Positions 18,989 through 27,363 of a DNA stretch of 64,000 bases are shown piece by piece (the stretch's first letter is position 1; each line of letters opens with the position of its first letter). Below the pieces are notes generated by a model. The model ran no database searches. It saw nothing but the letters and a program-made list of their open reading frames with translations, and was not told where the DNA came from. The translations under genes were made by a program, and so were the position numbers. The DNA is taken from positions 23,049 to 87,048 of the forward strand of contig NZ_ML014764.1 in NCBI RefSeq assembly GCF_003675895.1. Direction: 5' to 3'. This DNA is from Parashewanella curva. Lineage in GTDB: Bacteria; Pseudomonadota; Gammaproteobacteria; Enterobacterales; Shewanellaceae.

Positions 18989-19906
18989 TTATTTGAGTTT
19001 AGATAAAAACAACTCAACTGGTTTTTTATCTGTTTTTTTATGTTGCAAGCAAGCCGATATCAGTTTTATCACAACATTGATTTTATAATCTTTGGGTACA
19101 CAGCTTAGATTGATGAGTGTATTTAATAACATTAAAAGTGTATTAGCTCGCTCGGTATCTGCACAATTTGTTCTTGTCTTGATCTCGGATAAATCACTTT
19201 CCGAGATAAGTTCTTCTGACAACATTGACTCAGCAATAGGAATAGGGTTTTCGGCTATGAGTAATTGGAGTTCGGCGAAACTTTTTCGCCAAGCTGTTTT
19301 GATTTGTGATTGCGAAGCATTATTGAGTGCTTCTTCTAACTCTCTCATAGATTGAGTGCCAAGTTCAGTGGAGGTTGCTATTTCTGTTGTCTCTGTCGTA
19401 ATAGAAAATGCTTCTAGCTTTGTTGCGAGTTCCCTTTCCTGAGATGATTGGCTGCTTTCGGGGGTGTGAAATTTGGTAACCGCTTTTGATGGTGGTAGAG
19501 GTTTGGTTGATGGAGGTTGCAGTTGAAATTCGGTTCTCATGCGGATTGCGATATACGAACCTGTGGGATTAGTCTCTTCCATAGTTGCAGCAATCTTTTT
19601 GACACTTTCAATAGGGGAATAGCAAAATGCTAAGTGCTGCATAAGCGCGTCAAAAACAATTTCTACTTTTTCTAACCCAGATACTCCGTTTTGTGAAATT
19701 ATTTTTGTACCTAATGAATGATCAACGAGATTTGCTGAGATTAACCTCCAAGTTAATCCAAGTGCCTCGTATGAAAATGCTGTAGTGATCTCATTTTTAA
19801 ATTGAGCAAATTTATCACAGACAATCTGATTATCTAGGGTGAGATAATTATCTAAGGTGAGATCAAGAGGGGGGGGGATTCCATTCGCCGAAATTGCATG
19901 AGCCAT
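18989..19906 (-). CDS. protein with two putative death-fold domains
   Basis: A 305-residue soluble protein that I do not recognise by family name. Residues about 30-112 look like a Death-type helical bundle (ALGLTWRLISANL matches the LGxxWRxLAxxL pattern, then a helix VEIVFDALMQHL and SVKKIAATMEET). A Pro/Ser/Thr-rich linker spans about 125-200. Residues about 208-288 look CARD-like (LQLLIAENPIPIAESML, then SEELISESDLSEIKTR, ERANTLLMLLNTL). This is pattern recognition by eye and needs a profile or structure comparison. It neighbours a frameshifted gene of the same kind and protease-like effector genes. The gene reads toward the terminator at 18929-18967. Confidence 0.55.
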   Translation of the reverse strand: MAHAISANGIPPPLDLTLDNYLTLDNQIVCDKFAQFKNEITTAFSYEALGLTWRLISANLVDHSLGTKIISQNGVSGLEKVEIVFDALMQHLAFCYSPIESVKKIAATMEETNPTGSYIAIRMRTEFQLQPPSTKPLPPSKAVTKFHTPESSQSSQERELATKLEAFSITTETTEIATSTELGTQSMRELEEALNNASQSQIKTAWRKSFAELQLLIAENPIPIAESMLSEELISESDLSEIKTRTNCADTERANTLLMLLNTLINLSCVPKDYKINVVIKLISACLQHKKTDKKPVELFLSKLK

Positions 19907-20188
19907 AAATCAACCTTGTGAATATAATATTTATCTTGTTGATTTTAAAGTACAAAGTTTATTTTTGTGGTTGATGTTAAATTAATGTTTTTTCATGTAC
20001 TTTAGTTGGTAGTATCAAATTGATTTAGAAAACCAAAACATAACCGTTGATGATTTATGAAGAAGATAATCTCGTATTCCATTTCAGAGGGGGCGTTTAA
20101 AAAATGTAGGTTAATGGTTTCTTGCCAGCTCAGTGACCTTTATGTTTGCCATAGTGGATGTGACTTCAGCAACTGTTGCAGTTTTTTG

Positions 20189-20664
20189 TTAAAACATGCT
20201 TGCAGAGCCACTTTGATGAAAGGTTGTAACCTGTGAATCTTTATCTGTTTTTGCTACCGAATACCCTAAACTTTGCTGCAGGAGAGGTGTTTTTGTTTGC
20301 GTCAGTAAACTCTTTTCCATTTTATTTGCAATATTAAGAGGTGCTGGGCCAGCGTTTTTGAGCAGGTCGATAATTTGTTGGAGAGTGGCTGTGGGCTCTC
20401 AGAGGTATTCACTGCTTGCCTGATAGCATTAAAGACTTTATTCGTTCTTTGCTCAGGTGTCTGGCCGTTACTAACATTCAGGACATCATGTAGGGATTTT
20501 CCGTCAATGTCTAAACATATAAAAAGCTGTCTAGCTATCACAGCAGTAGAGGTGTATAGGTGCTCCAAGAACTCTGGTCTGAAGCTTTCCAATTTATCAC
20601 AAAATTGTTGGTGTTCAGAAGCCATGGAGCCAATATGGCTCGTTTCAGTAACCGCTGATGACAT
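20189..20664 (-). pseudogene. frameshifted gene for a small death-fold-like protein
   Basis: The first frame runs from ATG 20664 and stops at 20302 (120 residues). Near 20376-20386, at a CTCTC run (minus strand), a second frame takes over and stays open to a TAA at 20189, reading QQIIDLLKNAGPAPLNIANK and then MEKSLLTQ. Joined, the protein would be about 157 residues with helices ARQLFICLDIDGKSLHDVL, RTNKVFNAIRQAV and QQIIDLLKNAG that fit a Death-like fold. The frame change could be a real mutation, a slippery site or a sequencing error. It lies upstream of the 305-residue death-fold-like gene on the same strand. Confidence 0.6.
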
Positions 20665-20891
20665 AATTTAATTTCTTTTTTGAATGAATATTATTACAAA
20701 TTTTAATTCCTCTTACCTTGTTTGTGTAGTTGGGGTTAAGCTTTGTTTATGATTTAATTGGATTAATTTTCTTAAATATAACCAAAGCGAACGGTTTGAT
20801 GATATTTGTTTGTCATAGAGTTGTCATTGGAATGGAACTCATTATCAGACTCCGCTATCCTGATGGTAACTACCGCCTATAATTTTTAACT

Positions 20892-22244
20892 ATGCCATTT
20901 GTCTCGAGTTTGAAAGACGCTTTATCAGTTTATGCCCATAAACGTGTGTTGATTTTATTACTTCTCGGATTCTCTTCTGGCTTACCTCTCATGCTGGTAT
21001 TTTCAACCTTGTCTTTTTGGCTTAGGGAAGCGGGGGTAGACCGAACTGCAATTGGGTATTTTAGTTGGGTCGCCTTAATCTATGGATTTAAGTGGGTGTG
21101 GTCGCCATTGGTAGATAGATTAACTCTACCTATTCTGACTTCTTTGTTAGGTCGGCGAAGAAGCTGGATGATTTTGGCGCAAAGTCTACTCGTAGTGGCG
21201 ATATTAGGCATGTCCATGAGCGACCCTTTAAGCCACTTAGACCACCTTGCCTTATTTGCGTTACTTGTAGCGTTCGCTTCGGCCACTCAAGATATTGCCG
21301 TAGATGCGTTTCGTATTGAATCGGCGGAAGAAAAAATGCAAGCGGCATTAGCAGCAGCATATCAAGTGGGATATCGCAGTGCCATGATTATTGCTACGGC
21401 AGGGGCGTTAACCATAGCAGCTTGGGTTGATCCTAGTGACGGTTATCATCTGCAGGCTTGGCAAACGTCGTATCAAGTGATGGCTGGGCTAATGGTCATC
21501 GGAATGATCGTAACTCTTTGTGCCAAAGAGCCTGAAGTGGATGTTCAATCTCGTGTTCAAGCCGATAATAATATCAAACAAGCATACCGACAGCGTTATC
21601 CTAAAGTATTAGCCGATGGCTTAGCTTGGTTTTATCAGGCCTGTATAGTACCTTTTGTGGATTTCTTTCAACGCTATGGTAGACACGCTCTGTTGATTTT
21701 ATTACTGATCTCCACTTATCGCATTTCTGATATTGTGATGGGTGTGATGGCGAATGTGTTTTATGTGGATATGGGATTTAGCAAAACCGAAATTGCTTCT
21801 ATCAGCAAAGTGTATGGCTTGATCATGACACTGGTGGGTTCTGCTGCTGGTGGTTTATTGGTGGTGCGCTATGGCACCATGAAGATTTTATTCTTTGGTG
21901 CTTTGTTGGTGGCAATTACCAATATGTTGTATGCCATTCAAGCTGTAGTTGGCTATAACATACCATTATTGACCGTATTCATTTCGATTGATAACTTTAG
22001 TGGTGGAGTGGCGACGGCTGCCTTTATTGCTTATTTATCGAGCTTAACCAGTAGCGGTTACAGTGCCACTCAGTATGCACTATTGTCTTCAATTATGCTG
22101 ATGTTCCCTAAGTTTGTTGCTGGGTTTTCAGGGGCCTATGTGGATGCTTTTGGCTATGTGAACTTCTATATTGCTTCAAGTTTAATTGGGTTCCCTGTTC
22201 TATTGTTGGTTTATTTGGTGAGTCGTAATGGAAGCGCTAAGTGA
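20892..22244 (+). CDS. ampG: AmpG-family muropeptide permease (MFS)
   Basis: A 450-residue inner-membrane transporter with about 12 hydrophobic segments. AmpG imports anhydro-muropeptides for cell-wall recycling. Family marks include LLLLGFSSGLPLMLVFSTLS in TM1, WLREAGVDRTAIGYFSWV, YGFKWVWSPLVDR, and ATQDIAVDAFRIE. It overlaps the convergent gene at 22237 by 8 bp. Other AmpG-like MFS members exist, so the exact substrate is inferred. Confidence 0.9.
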   Translation: MPFVSSLKDALSVYAHKRVLILLLLGFSSGLPLMLVFSTLSFWLREAGVDRTAIGYFSWVALIYGFKWVWSPLVDRLTLPILTSLLGRRRSWMILAQSLLVVAILGMSMSDPLSHLDHLALFALLVAFASATQDIAVDAFRIESAEEKMQAALAAAYQVGYRSAMIIATAGALTIAAWVDPSDGYHLQAWQTSYQVMAGLMVIGMIVTLCAKEPEVDVQSRVQADNNIKQAYRQRYPKVLADGLAWFYQACIVPFVDFFQRYGRHALLILLLISTYRISDIVMGVMANVFYVDMGFSKTEIASISKVYGLIMTLVGSAAGGLLVVRYGTMKILFFGALLVAITNMLYAIQAVVGYNIPLLTVFISIDNFSGGVATAAFIAYLSSLTSSGYSATQYALLSSIMLMFPKFVAGFSGAYVDAFGYVNFYIASSLIGFPVLLLVYLVSRNGSAK

Positions 22245-23871
22245 GGTTGTCAGCGTTAGGCTCAACCTCAACTTCTTCAAATTCAGCATCGTCGTTTTCA
22301 GCTAGGCTCATTGGCACGTCTTCAAACATAGAAGCCAGCTTTTTCTCACTTGGCTGTAGGATTTGACAATCGACAATTAATTTCAATAAATACTGTTGTT
22401 TGTCTAGGTTAATACTTTTCCAATCTATAGGGTATTCATCGGCATAGGTGGCCAACTTCTCGATGGAGTAGGCCACATACTTAGTGCATTGTTCCCAATC
22501 GAGGTCATTTTGCCATTCAGTACGCATCGCTCTGATGTTCTCTGGATAAGAAGAGAAGGTTTTACGTGAATCAACTAGAATCGCGCCTTGTTTCGAAATG
22601 ATACAAAAGACAGCGTGTTTTGAATCTAAGCTGTCTCGCTTAAGGGCTATGGGGATAAGTAATAATTGCTGCTTGATATAAGCAGGAAAAGCTGAGAACT
22701 CAGCATGAGCTTCACTTAAATAATCTGCCAGTTGGTTTTCATCAACCTGAACATGAGTGGAGATGATGACATGCTTTAATTGTGAAATATTGAGTGATTT
22801 ATCTAATTCACAATCAATGTTAGAGGGTGTTGTTCTTCGAGAATCGACCGTTGGCCTTGCCCCGCCATTCCGCAAATAAATAAAAGCGTCTTTAGCAAAA
22901 TCAGCTACGGTGCTTAGATTGTTTCCAGCTGCTACTTGTATTCTATTTGCCACAAATGATTTATATTCTTTTGCATGGGCTAATGCTTGTTCATACGTCA
23001 TTTCATAGGGGAATTCGGCTTCTGAATTTCTCGAATTTAATTGTGGAGCATGCGCCAAAGAAGAGGTTGGAACTTGATAAAAGTAACATTTCCCCAGTTT
23101 ATGGGAAACAAAGGCTAAAAGTTCAAATTTATCGTTCAGCTTATGCTTATCGTCATACATTTTTTGCTTGAATGATGTTTGCAGCAATTTTTTTTGTAGG
23201 GCATCGAAACTGCCACGAATTAATTGGTGAACCGCATATGATTGTTCTTGTAAGTTACCAGCTTTAAAGGCAAAGGGGACTAATGTCAGTACATTTTTTT
23301 CTTTTTCTGTAATTTGATAAAACAAATGCTCTGCTCGTTCACCCAATGAGTTTGAGATAGTTACGCTAACGGCTTTTAAATCCGGATTATCGCTCATTAA
23401 TTTTAGGAGCTGTGAGAAGCCGATAAGCATTTTGGAGTTTGCATCATAAAGTAAGCTAAACTCTCCTCGATTTTCCTTGGGGAGAGCCTTAAACTGAGCT
23501 TTTGCTGCTGCTAGGGTTTGCCATTGGTTAAAGGCTTGAGTAACGCTGGCTGCTAGCCGTTCTACTGACGGCTTAGTATCGGCATTACCAATAAAAAACA
23601 ATCGATATTGATCAGTATCTTTTTTTAAAACACGAAAAACAACCGATAGCTTTTTAGCACGGTCATTTTCATTAACAAGTTGGATTTTTAGTTCAGTCTG
23701 CAGCTGTCGGGTATTTGAGCTCTCTGGAGTAATCGGTGGAGTTGAGATATTTAGGAGCGCTGGAACAATATCTTCGAACCCTTTGACATTAGATACATCA
23801 TCTGCTGTTGCATCATAAAATACTTGGGGTAGGCAAGCAGCTGCTTGTAACGATTGAGTGTCTATAGCCAC
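22237..23871 (-). CDS. putative effector with CE-clan cysteine-protease-like C-terminus
   Basis: A 544-residue protein, paralogous to the 704-residue protein just upstream. Two copies of the shared module occur (about residues 50-115: LKIQLVNENDRAKKLSVVF, YRLFFIG, AFNQW; and about 137-225: FSLLYDANSKMLIGFSQLLK, VSVTISN, HLFYQIT). The C-terminal region reads like a CE-clan peptidase: LLLIPIALKR, then His419 in KHAVFCII, Asp434 in AILVDSRK, Gln454 in TEWQND and Cys462 in WEQCTKYVAYSI. This is the order and local context of the Ulp1/YopJ catalytic groups, although the usual Cys-Gly is Cys-Thr. No signal peptide is seen. Activity and secretion are inferred only. It overlaps the ampG 3' end. Confidence 0.55.
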   Translation of the reverse strand: MAIDTQSLQAAACLPQVFYDATADDVSNVKGFEDIVPALLNISTPPITPESSNTRQLQTELKIQLVNENDRAKKLSVVFRVLKKDTDQYRLFFIGNADTKPSVERLAASVTQAFNQWQTLAAAKAQFKALPKENRGEFSLLYDANSKMLIGFSQLLKLMSDNPDLKAVSVTISNSLGERAEHLFYQITEKEKNVLTLVPFAFKAGNLQEQSYAVHQLIRGSFDALQKKLLQTSFKQKMYDDKHKLNDKFELLAFVSHKLGKCYFYQVPTSSLAHAPQLNSRNSEAEFPYEMTYEQALAHAKEYKSFVANRIQVAAGNNLSTVADFAKDAFIYLRNGGARPTVDSRRTTPSNIDCELDKSLNISQLKHVIISTHVQVDENQLADYLSEAHAEFSAFPAYIKQQLLLIPIALKRDSLDSKHAVFCIISKQGAILVDSRKTFSSYPENIRAMRTEWQNDLDWEQCTKYVAYSIEKLATYADEYPIDWKSINLDKQQYLLKLIVDCQILQPSEKKLASMFEDVPMSLAENDDAEFEEVEVEPNADNLT

Positions 23872-24078
23872 CAGAAGTCCTTAAAAATAGAGAAAACTGA
23901 TGCTAGATATTAGGGAAATGTTAACGATAAACCAAGAGAGATAAAATAATATGTAAATTCTTTTCCTTATTAATCAGTGCGTTATGGGTAGAGATGCGTT
24001 AAAATTAATCCTCCATTAATAATGAATTTAATTACTTGAAATTACGACCTTTTATTACTCAATTATTTTTGTATTATT

Positions 24079-26193
24079 TTAGGACTCAGATTCAGATTCA
24101 GATTCAGATTCAGATTCAGGAATGGGGTCAGGTAATTGACCTACGAACACATATTGTAAGTCGTCTACCATCACGGTTTTAGCTCTTGTTCTACTCTCAA
24201 ACATAGACTGTGTTAGCTCCTCCTTATCTTCTATACCAACAAGCACATATTCAGGCTCTTGTTGTGTTGACTGAGTTATTTTCAAAGTCGTAGTTAAATC
24301 TTTATAAGTAATTGAACATTCATTACTATTGTGAGTGGAGTCTGTAGAAAGGAGTTCAGTACGAGCACCTTCACTCATGGCTGCGCTGGATGGGTCTTCT
24401 TCAATAGAGCTTTGTTGTTTATCAGTTAAGGTAGTAGAGTGACTTGAGCTTAACTCAGAGTCACTTGTTTGCTCAGCTTCGAAGTCAAACTGTTGTTGTG
24501 CACTCAACAAGGTGTGCTCAGCAGTTAGACTCACAAATTCAGCCTCATCGCTTTCTGGATTACTTCTTTCTACTTCTTCAAATAGCGACGCTAATTCATC
24601 ATTACTAGGTCGTTGAATTTGATTTCTTAAAATCTGTTTTAAAAGGTTACGCTGCTCTTTAAAAGAAAATGAATCCCAATTTGTAGGGTGACTATTAATA
24701 TAAGCGGCTAACTGCATGATAGTATAGGTGACATACAGGTTGCATCGCTCTACATCTAACGCTTCTTGCCAGTTTGTGCGTATCACATTGACTTTTCTTG
24801 AGTATTTATCAGAAAGAATTTTGGAGTCAACTAAAATCGCTCCTTTTTTTGTCACCACACAAAATACAGAATGCTTTGCCTGTGCTTTATTTCGATGTAA
24901 TCCGATAGGAATGAACAACAATTGTTTTTGAGCAAAAGGTGCCAATGCCGCAAATTGCTCTACGGCTTCTTCCATAAAATTAGGAAGCTGATCTTCGTCA
25001 AGAATAATATGATTCTCTATCAACACATCTCGCTGTGCCGGAATGTCAAGGTGTTTTTCTAAGGCACAATCAATGTTTACTGGTGTGGCCGTTTGTGCTT
25101 CATCAGTTGATTTAGTGATCTTGGTTCTAAAAAAACGCAGAGTGGACTCGAAATCAAAATGCCTTAATCTATTTGCTGGAATATCATATTTATGCTTTCG
25201 CTTTGCTTGCGTTTTAGCTTCCTTAAAGGTTAATTTTTTAAGGGGGGGAATTCCTGCTATTTTTGACGCTGCTTTAGGGGAAACCATATCAAAAAATATC
25301 GGAATCTGATAAAAATAGCACTTTTCTTGTTTATCAGAATAAAAAGCGACTAGCTCATATATATCATTCGGTTTTGGTCTAAATTCTTTTGCGAGAAGCT
25401 TGGCTTGAAGTACATTAAAGGTCTTATGGATCAACGCATAAGATGTGCTACATTCTTTATCTGTTACAGATAAATCCATTGAGCTGTGCGCCAGCAAACG
25501 TAAGCCTTCATCTTCCTTTTGGACAACGAAATAGAGTTCATCAACTATCTGATGTGTGAGGGAGGAAATGACTTTTACTTTTAAGGCTTGCAATGTGGCT
25601 TTCTGTGCCATTAATACATTTAGTTGATTCAGTCCCATAACCATTTTCTTTTTTCGATCCCACACAACAGTGACTTCTCCACAATGCTGTTCAGGTAGGC
25701 CCATGAGTTGTGATGTGATCATTATTGGTTTAGGAATATAATCGAATTGATATGGCTTATTTACACAAGATGCTTTGTCAATATGGGCAGTTGGTTTATA
25801 GGTTGCTACAATAGAGTATCTATTGATGATCCACTCATTGGGAAAAAAAGCAGCTGAAATTGCTTTTTTCCATTGGTTATAGGCATCATAAACATGGATA
25901 GCAGCTTGACTGCTAGAGTCGCAATCATCGTTTTCTGCATCAAAAAATAATTCGTAATGGTTATTATTACTTTCAATTACATTAAAATAGACAGCTCTTG
26001 TTGCTGAGGGATCATTTTCATCAACAATTTTGATCTGTAGCAGTTTTTGATCCCGCAGGCTTAGCGGAATGCTCTCTAGCCCTTTAATTGTTTGTAGTCC
26101 ATTTTCCTGCTTGCTGCCGTCACTCCAAAATACTTCAATAGGGAGGGCAGCAGTTGCTTTTGATAGTGAAACAGACCCTTCAGCCACCTGCAT
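24079..26193 (-). CDS. putative effector with CE-clan cysteine-protease-like C-terminal region, paralogue
   Basis: A 704-residue protein homologous over most of its length to the 544-residue neighbour. Modules are seen at about 46-115 (LQIKIVDENDPSATRAVYF ... ELFFDAE ... AYNQW) and about 173-265 (VVWDRKKKMVMGLNQLNVL ... DELYFVVQ). The protease-like part has His441 (AKHSVFCVV), Asp456 (AILVDSK), Gln476 (TNWQEA) and Cys484 (VERCNLYVTYTI), with the same 15-20-8 spacing as in the paralogue. An acidic low-complexity tail (about 530-704) ends in an SE-dipeptide repeat coded by a hexanucleotide tandem repeat. No signal peptide is seen. Role unknown; host-directed protease or acetyltransferase is a hypothesis. 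Confidence 0.55.
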   Translation of the reverse strand: MQVAEGSVSLSKATAALPIEVFWSDGSKQENGLQTIKGLESIPLSLRDQKLLQIKIVDENDPSATRAVYFNVIESNNNHYELFFDAENDDCDSSSQAAIHVYDAYNQWKKAISAAFFPNEWIINRYSIVATYKPTAHIDKASCVNKPYQFDYIPKPIMITSQLMGLPEQHCGEVTVVWDRKKKMVMGLNQLNVLMAQKATLQALKVKVISSLTHQIVDELYFVVQKEDEGLRLLAHSSMDLSVTDKECSTSYALIHKTFNVLQAKLLAKEFRPKPNDIYELVAFYSDKQEKCYFYQIPIFFDMVSPKAASKIAGIPPLKKLTFKEAKTQAKRKHKYDIPANRLRHFDFESTLRFFRTKITKSTDEAQTATPVNIDCALEKHLDIPAQRDVLIENHIILDEDQLPNFMEEAVEQFAALAPFAQKQLLFIPIGLHRNKAQAKHSVFCVVTKKGAILVDSKILSDKYSRKVNVIRTNWQEALDVERCNLYVTYTIMQLAAYINSHPTNWDSFSFKEQRNLLKQILRNQIQRPSNDELASLFEEVERSNPESDEAEFVSLTAEHTLLSAQQQFDFEAEQTSDSELSSSHSTTLTDKQQSSIEEDPSSAAMSEGARTELLSTDSTHNSNECSITYKDLTTTLKITQSTQQEPEYVLVGIEDKEELTQSMFESRTRAKTVMVDDLQYVFVGQLPDPIPESESESESESES
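24086..24119. repeat. hexanucleotide tandem repeat (TCAGAT), about 5.7 copies
   Basis: Five perfect TCAGAT units plus a partial one lie at the 3' end of the 704-residue gene, coding alternating Ser and Glu. Unit number can change by slippage without shifting the frame, which varies only the length of the acidic tail. Confidence 0.9.
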
Positions 26194-26336
26194 TCCTTAA
26201 GTTAATAAAAACACCTATGCTTTCATACTAGAGATATTGTAGCCAGTATGCCAAATATGAAAAACACGAATGTTATAGTAATTACTTTAAAATCAGTTGT
26301 TTAGTTTTTTGTGGGGGTGAAATATTAATCCACTAT

Positions 26337-27194
26337 TCATTTAGAATTTATTTTTCTAGTTGAATCAGTAATTTGAAAGTCTGTATTTAGAAATTCTGAT
26401 AAAGCGAGATTTGCTTGCTTCGTTTGAGGACGAGGAGGAAGTAACTGAGCGAGCTCATTTCCAATCAATGAAAAGCGGTAATAGCCTAATACCAGTTGGC
26501 GGTGCTTGGGGGTAAGGTGCAAGGTGTCAAGTCCAAAATCCAGTAATACGGGCTGTTTAGCGGCAAGTTGGCCAGTTTCGAATTCCTGCTTAAGTAAAAT
26601 ACCGGCCTCAATAAGCGTTACGATATACGAGTATGGTATCCCAACTTTTGCTAAATTGAGCGTTTGCTTAGGGGACTTGCTGAGCCAATGTCGCCAACCG
26701 CCGGTAATACGATAATGGCTTAACAATTTAACCTGTGGATCACGATTAATGGTACAGGTTAATGAAGTCACTTTTTCCATGATTTGCGCTTCTTTTTGGG
26801 TAAGTTGAGTTAAGCGCTTTAAAGTGGCGATACTGAAATGGCCGGGAGATGTAATTTCTCGAGTAAGGATCTTCGCCCATAACTCTTGCATCTTTGGGTT
26901 ATGGATAGTTTCGGCTAAATTATAAAAATGGTGAAGCCAATCGGGATCAAGTTCAGCTCCTGTCACATTCGCAGGGGTCAATGCCAAAGCTTGTTTGTAT
27001 ATGGCTTCTAGATTTTTTTGGAAAACAGATGCTTGTTGCTCGTTTCGATACTTCGCCCGTTCGGTTAAAGAAGCGTTACTGGGTTGATATTTACCATCTG
27101 CGGCCAATCCAATCCTCGGCGCTAAACTAAGTAGCTTACGCTTAGCTGATACATCTTTGGTTTTATCATCTATTTGAGAAACAGAAATGCTCAT
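26337..27194 (-). CDS. TIGR03899-family conserved hypothetical protein
   Basis: A 285-residue soluble protein of a family common in Shewanella and Vibrio. Recognisable stretches are DPDWLHHFYNLAETIHNPKM, QELWAKILTREITSPGHFSI and RLTQLTQKEAQIMEKV. The second resembles the DUF2806-type core in which a protein reports the order in which cells are handled, but no biochemical role is known to me. It lies downstream of tolC, separated by a terminator. Confidence 0.8.
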   Translation of the reverse strand: MSISVSQIDDKTKDVSAKRKLLSLAPRIGLAADGKYQPSNASLTERAKYRNEQQASVFQKNLEAIYKQALALTPANVTGAELDPDWLHHFYNLAETIHNPKMQELWAKILTREITSPGHFSIATLKRLTQLTQKEAQIMEKVTSLTCTINRDPQVKLLSHYRITGGWRHWLSKSPKQTLNLAKVGIPYSYIVTLIEAGILLKQEFETGQLAAKQPVLLDFGLDTLHLTPKHRQLVLGYYRFSLIGNELAQLLPPRPQTKQANLALSEFLNTDFQITDSTRKINSK

Positions 27195-27311
27195 AACACC
27201 GTGGCTACTGCGAATTTTATTGACAAATAGTAACCGTATTTTGAGCAGAGTAACAACAGATTCATATTATTTTTACATCCATGATGCAAAACCAGTGATG
27301 ATCAGGAAATA

Positions 27312-27341
27312 AAAAACCGCACTCTGCTTGGTGCGGTTTTT
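27312..27341 (-). terminator. tolC terminator
   Basis: AAAAACCGCAC-tctgcttg-GTGCGGTTTTT is an 11-bp stem with terminal T-run just after the tolC stop codon; it would work in either direction. Confidence 0.9.
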
Positions 27342-27363
27342 ATAGTGGAAAGCTTGAAAAAGA

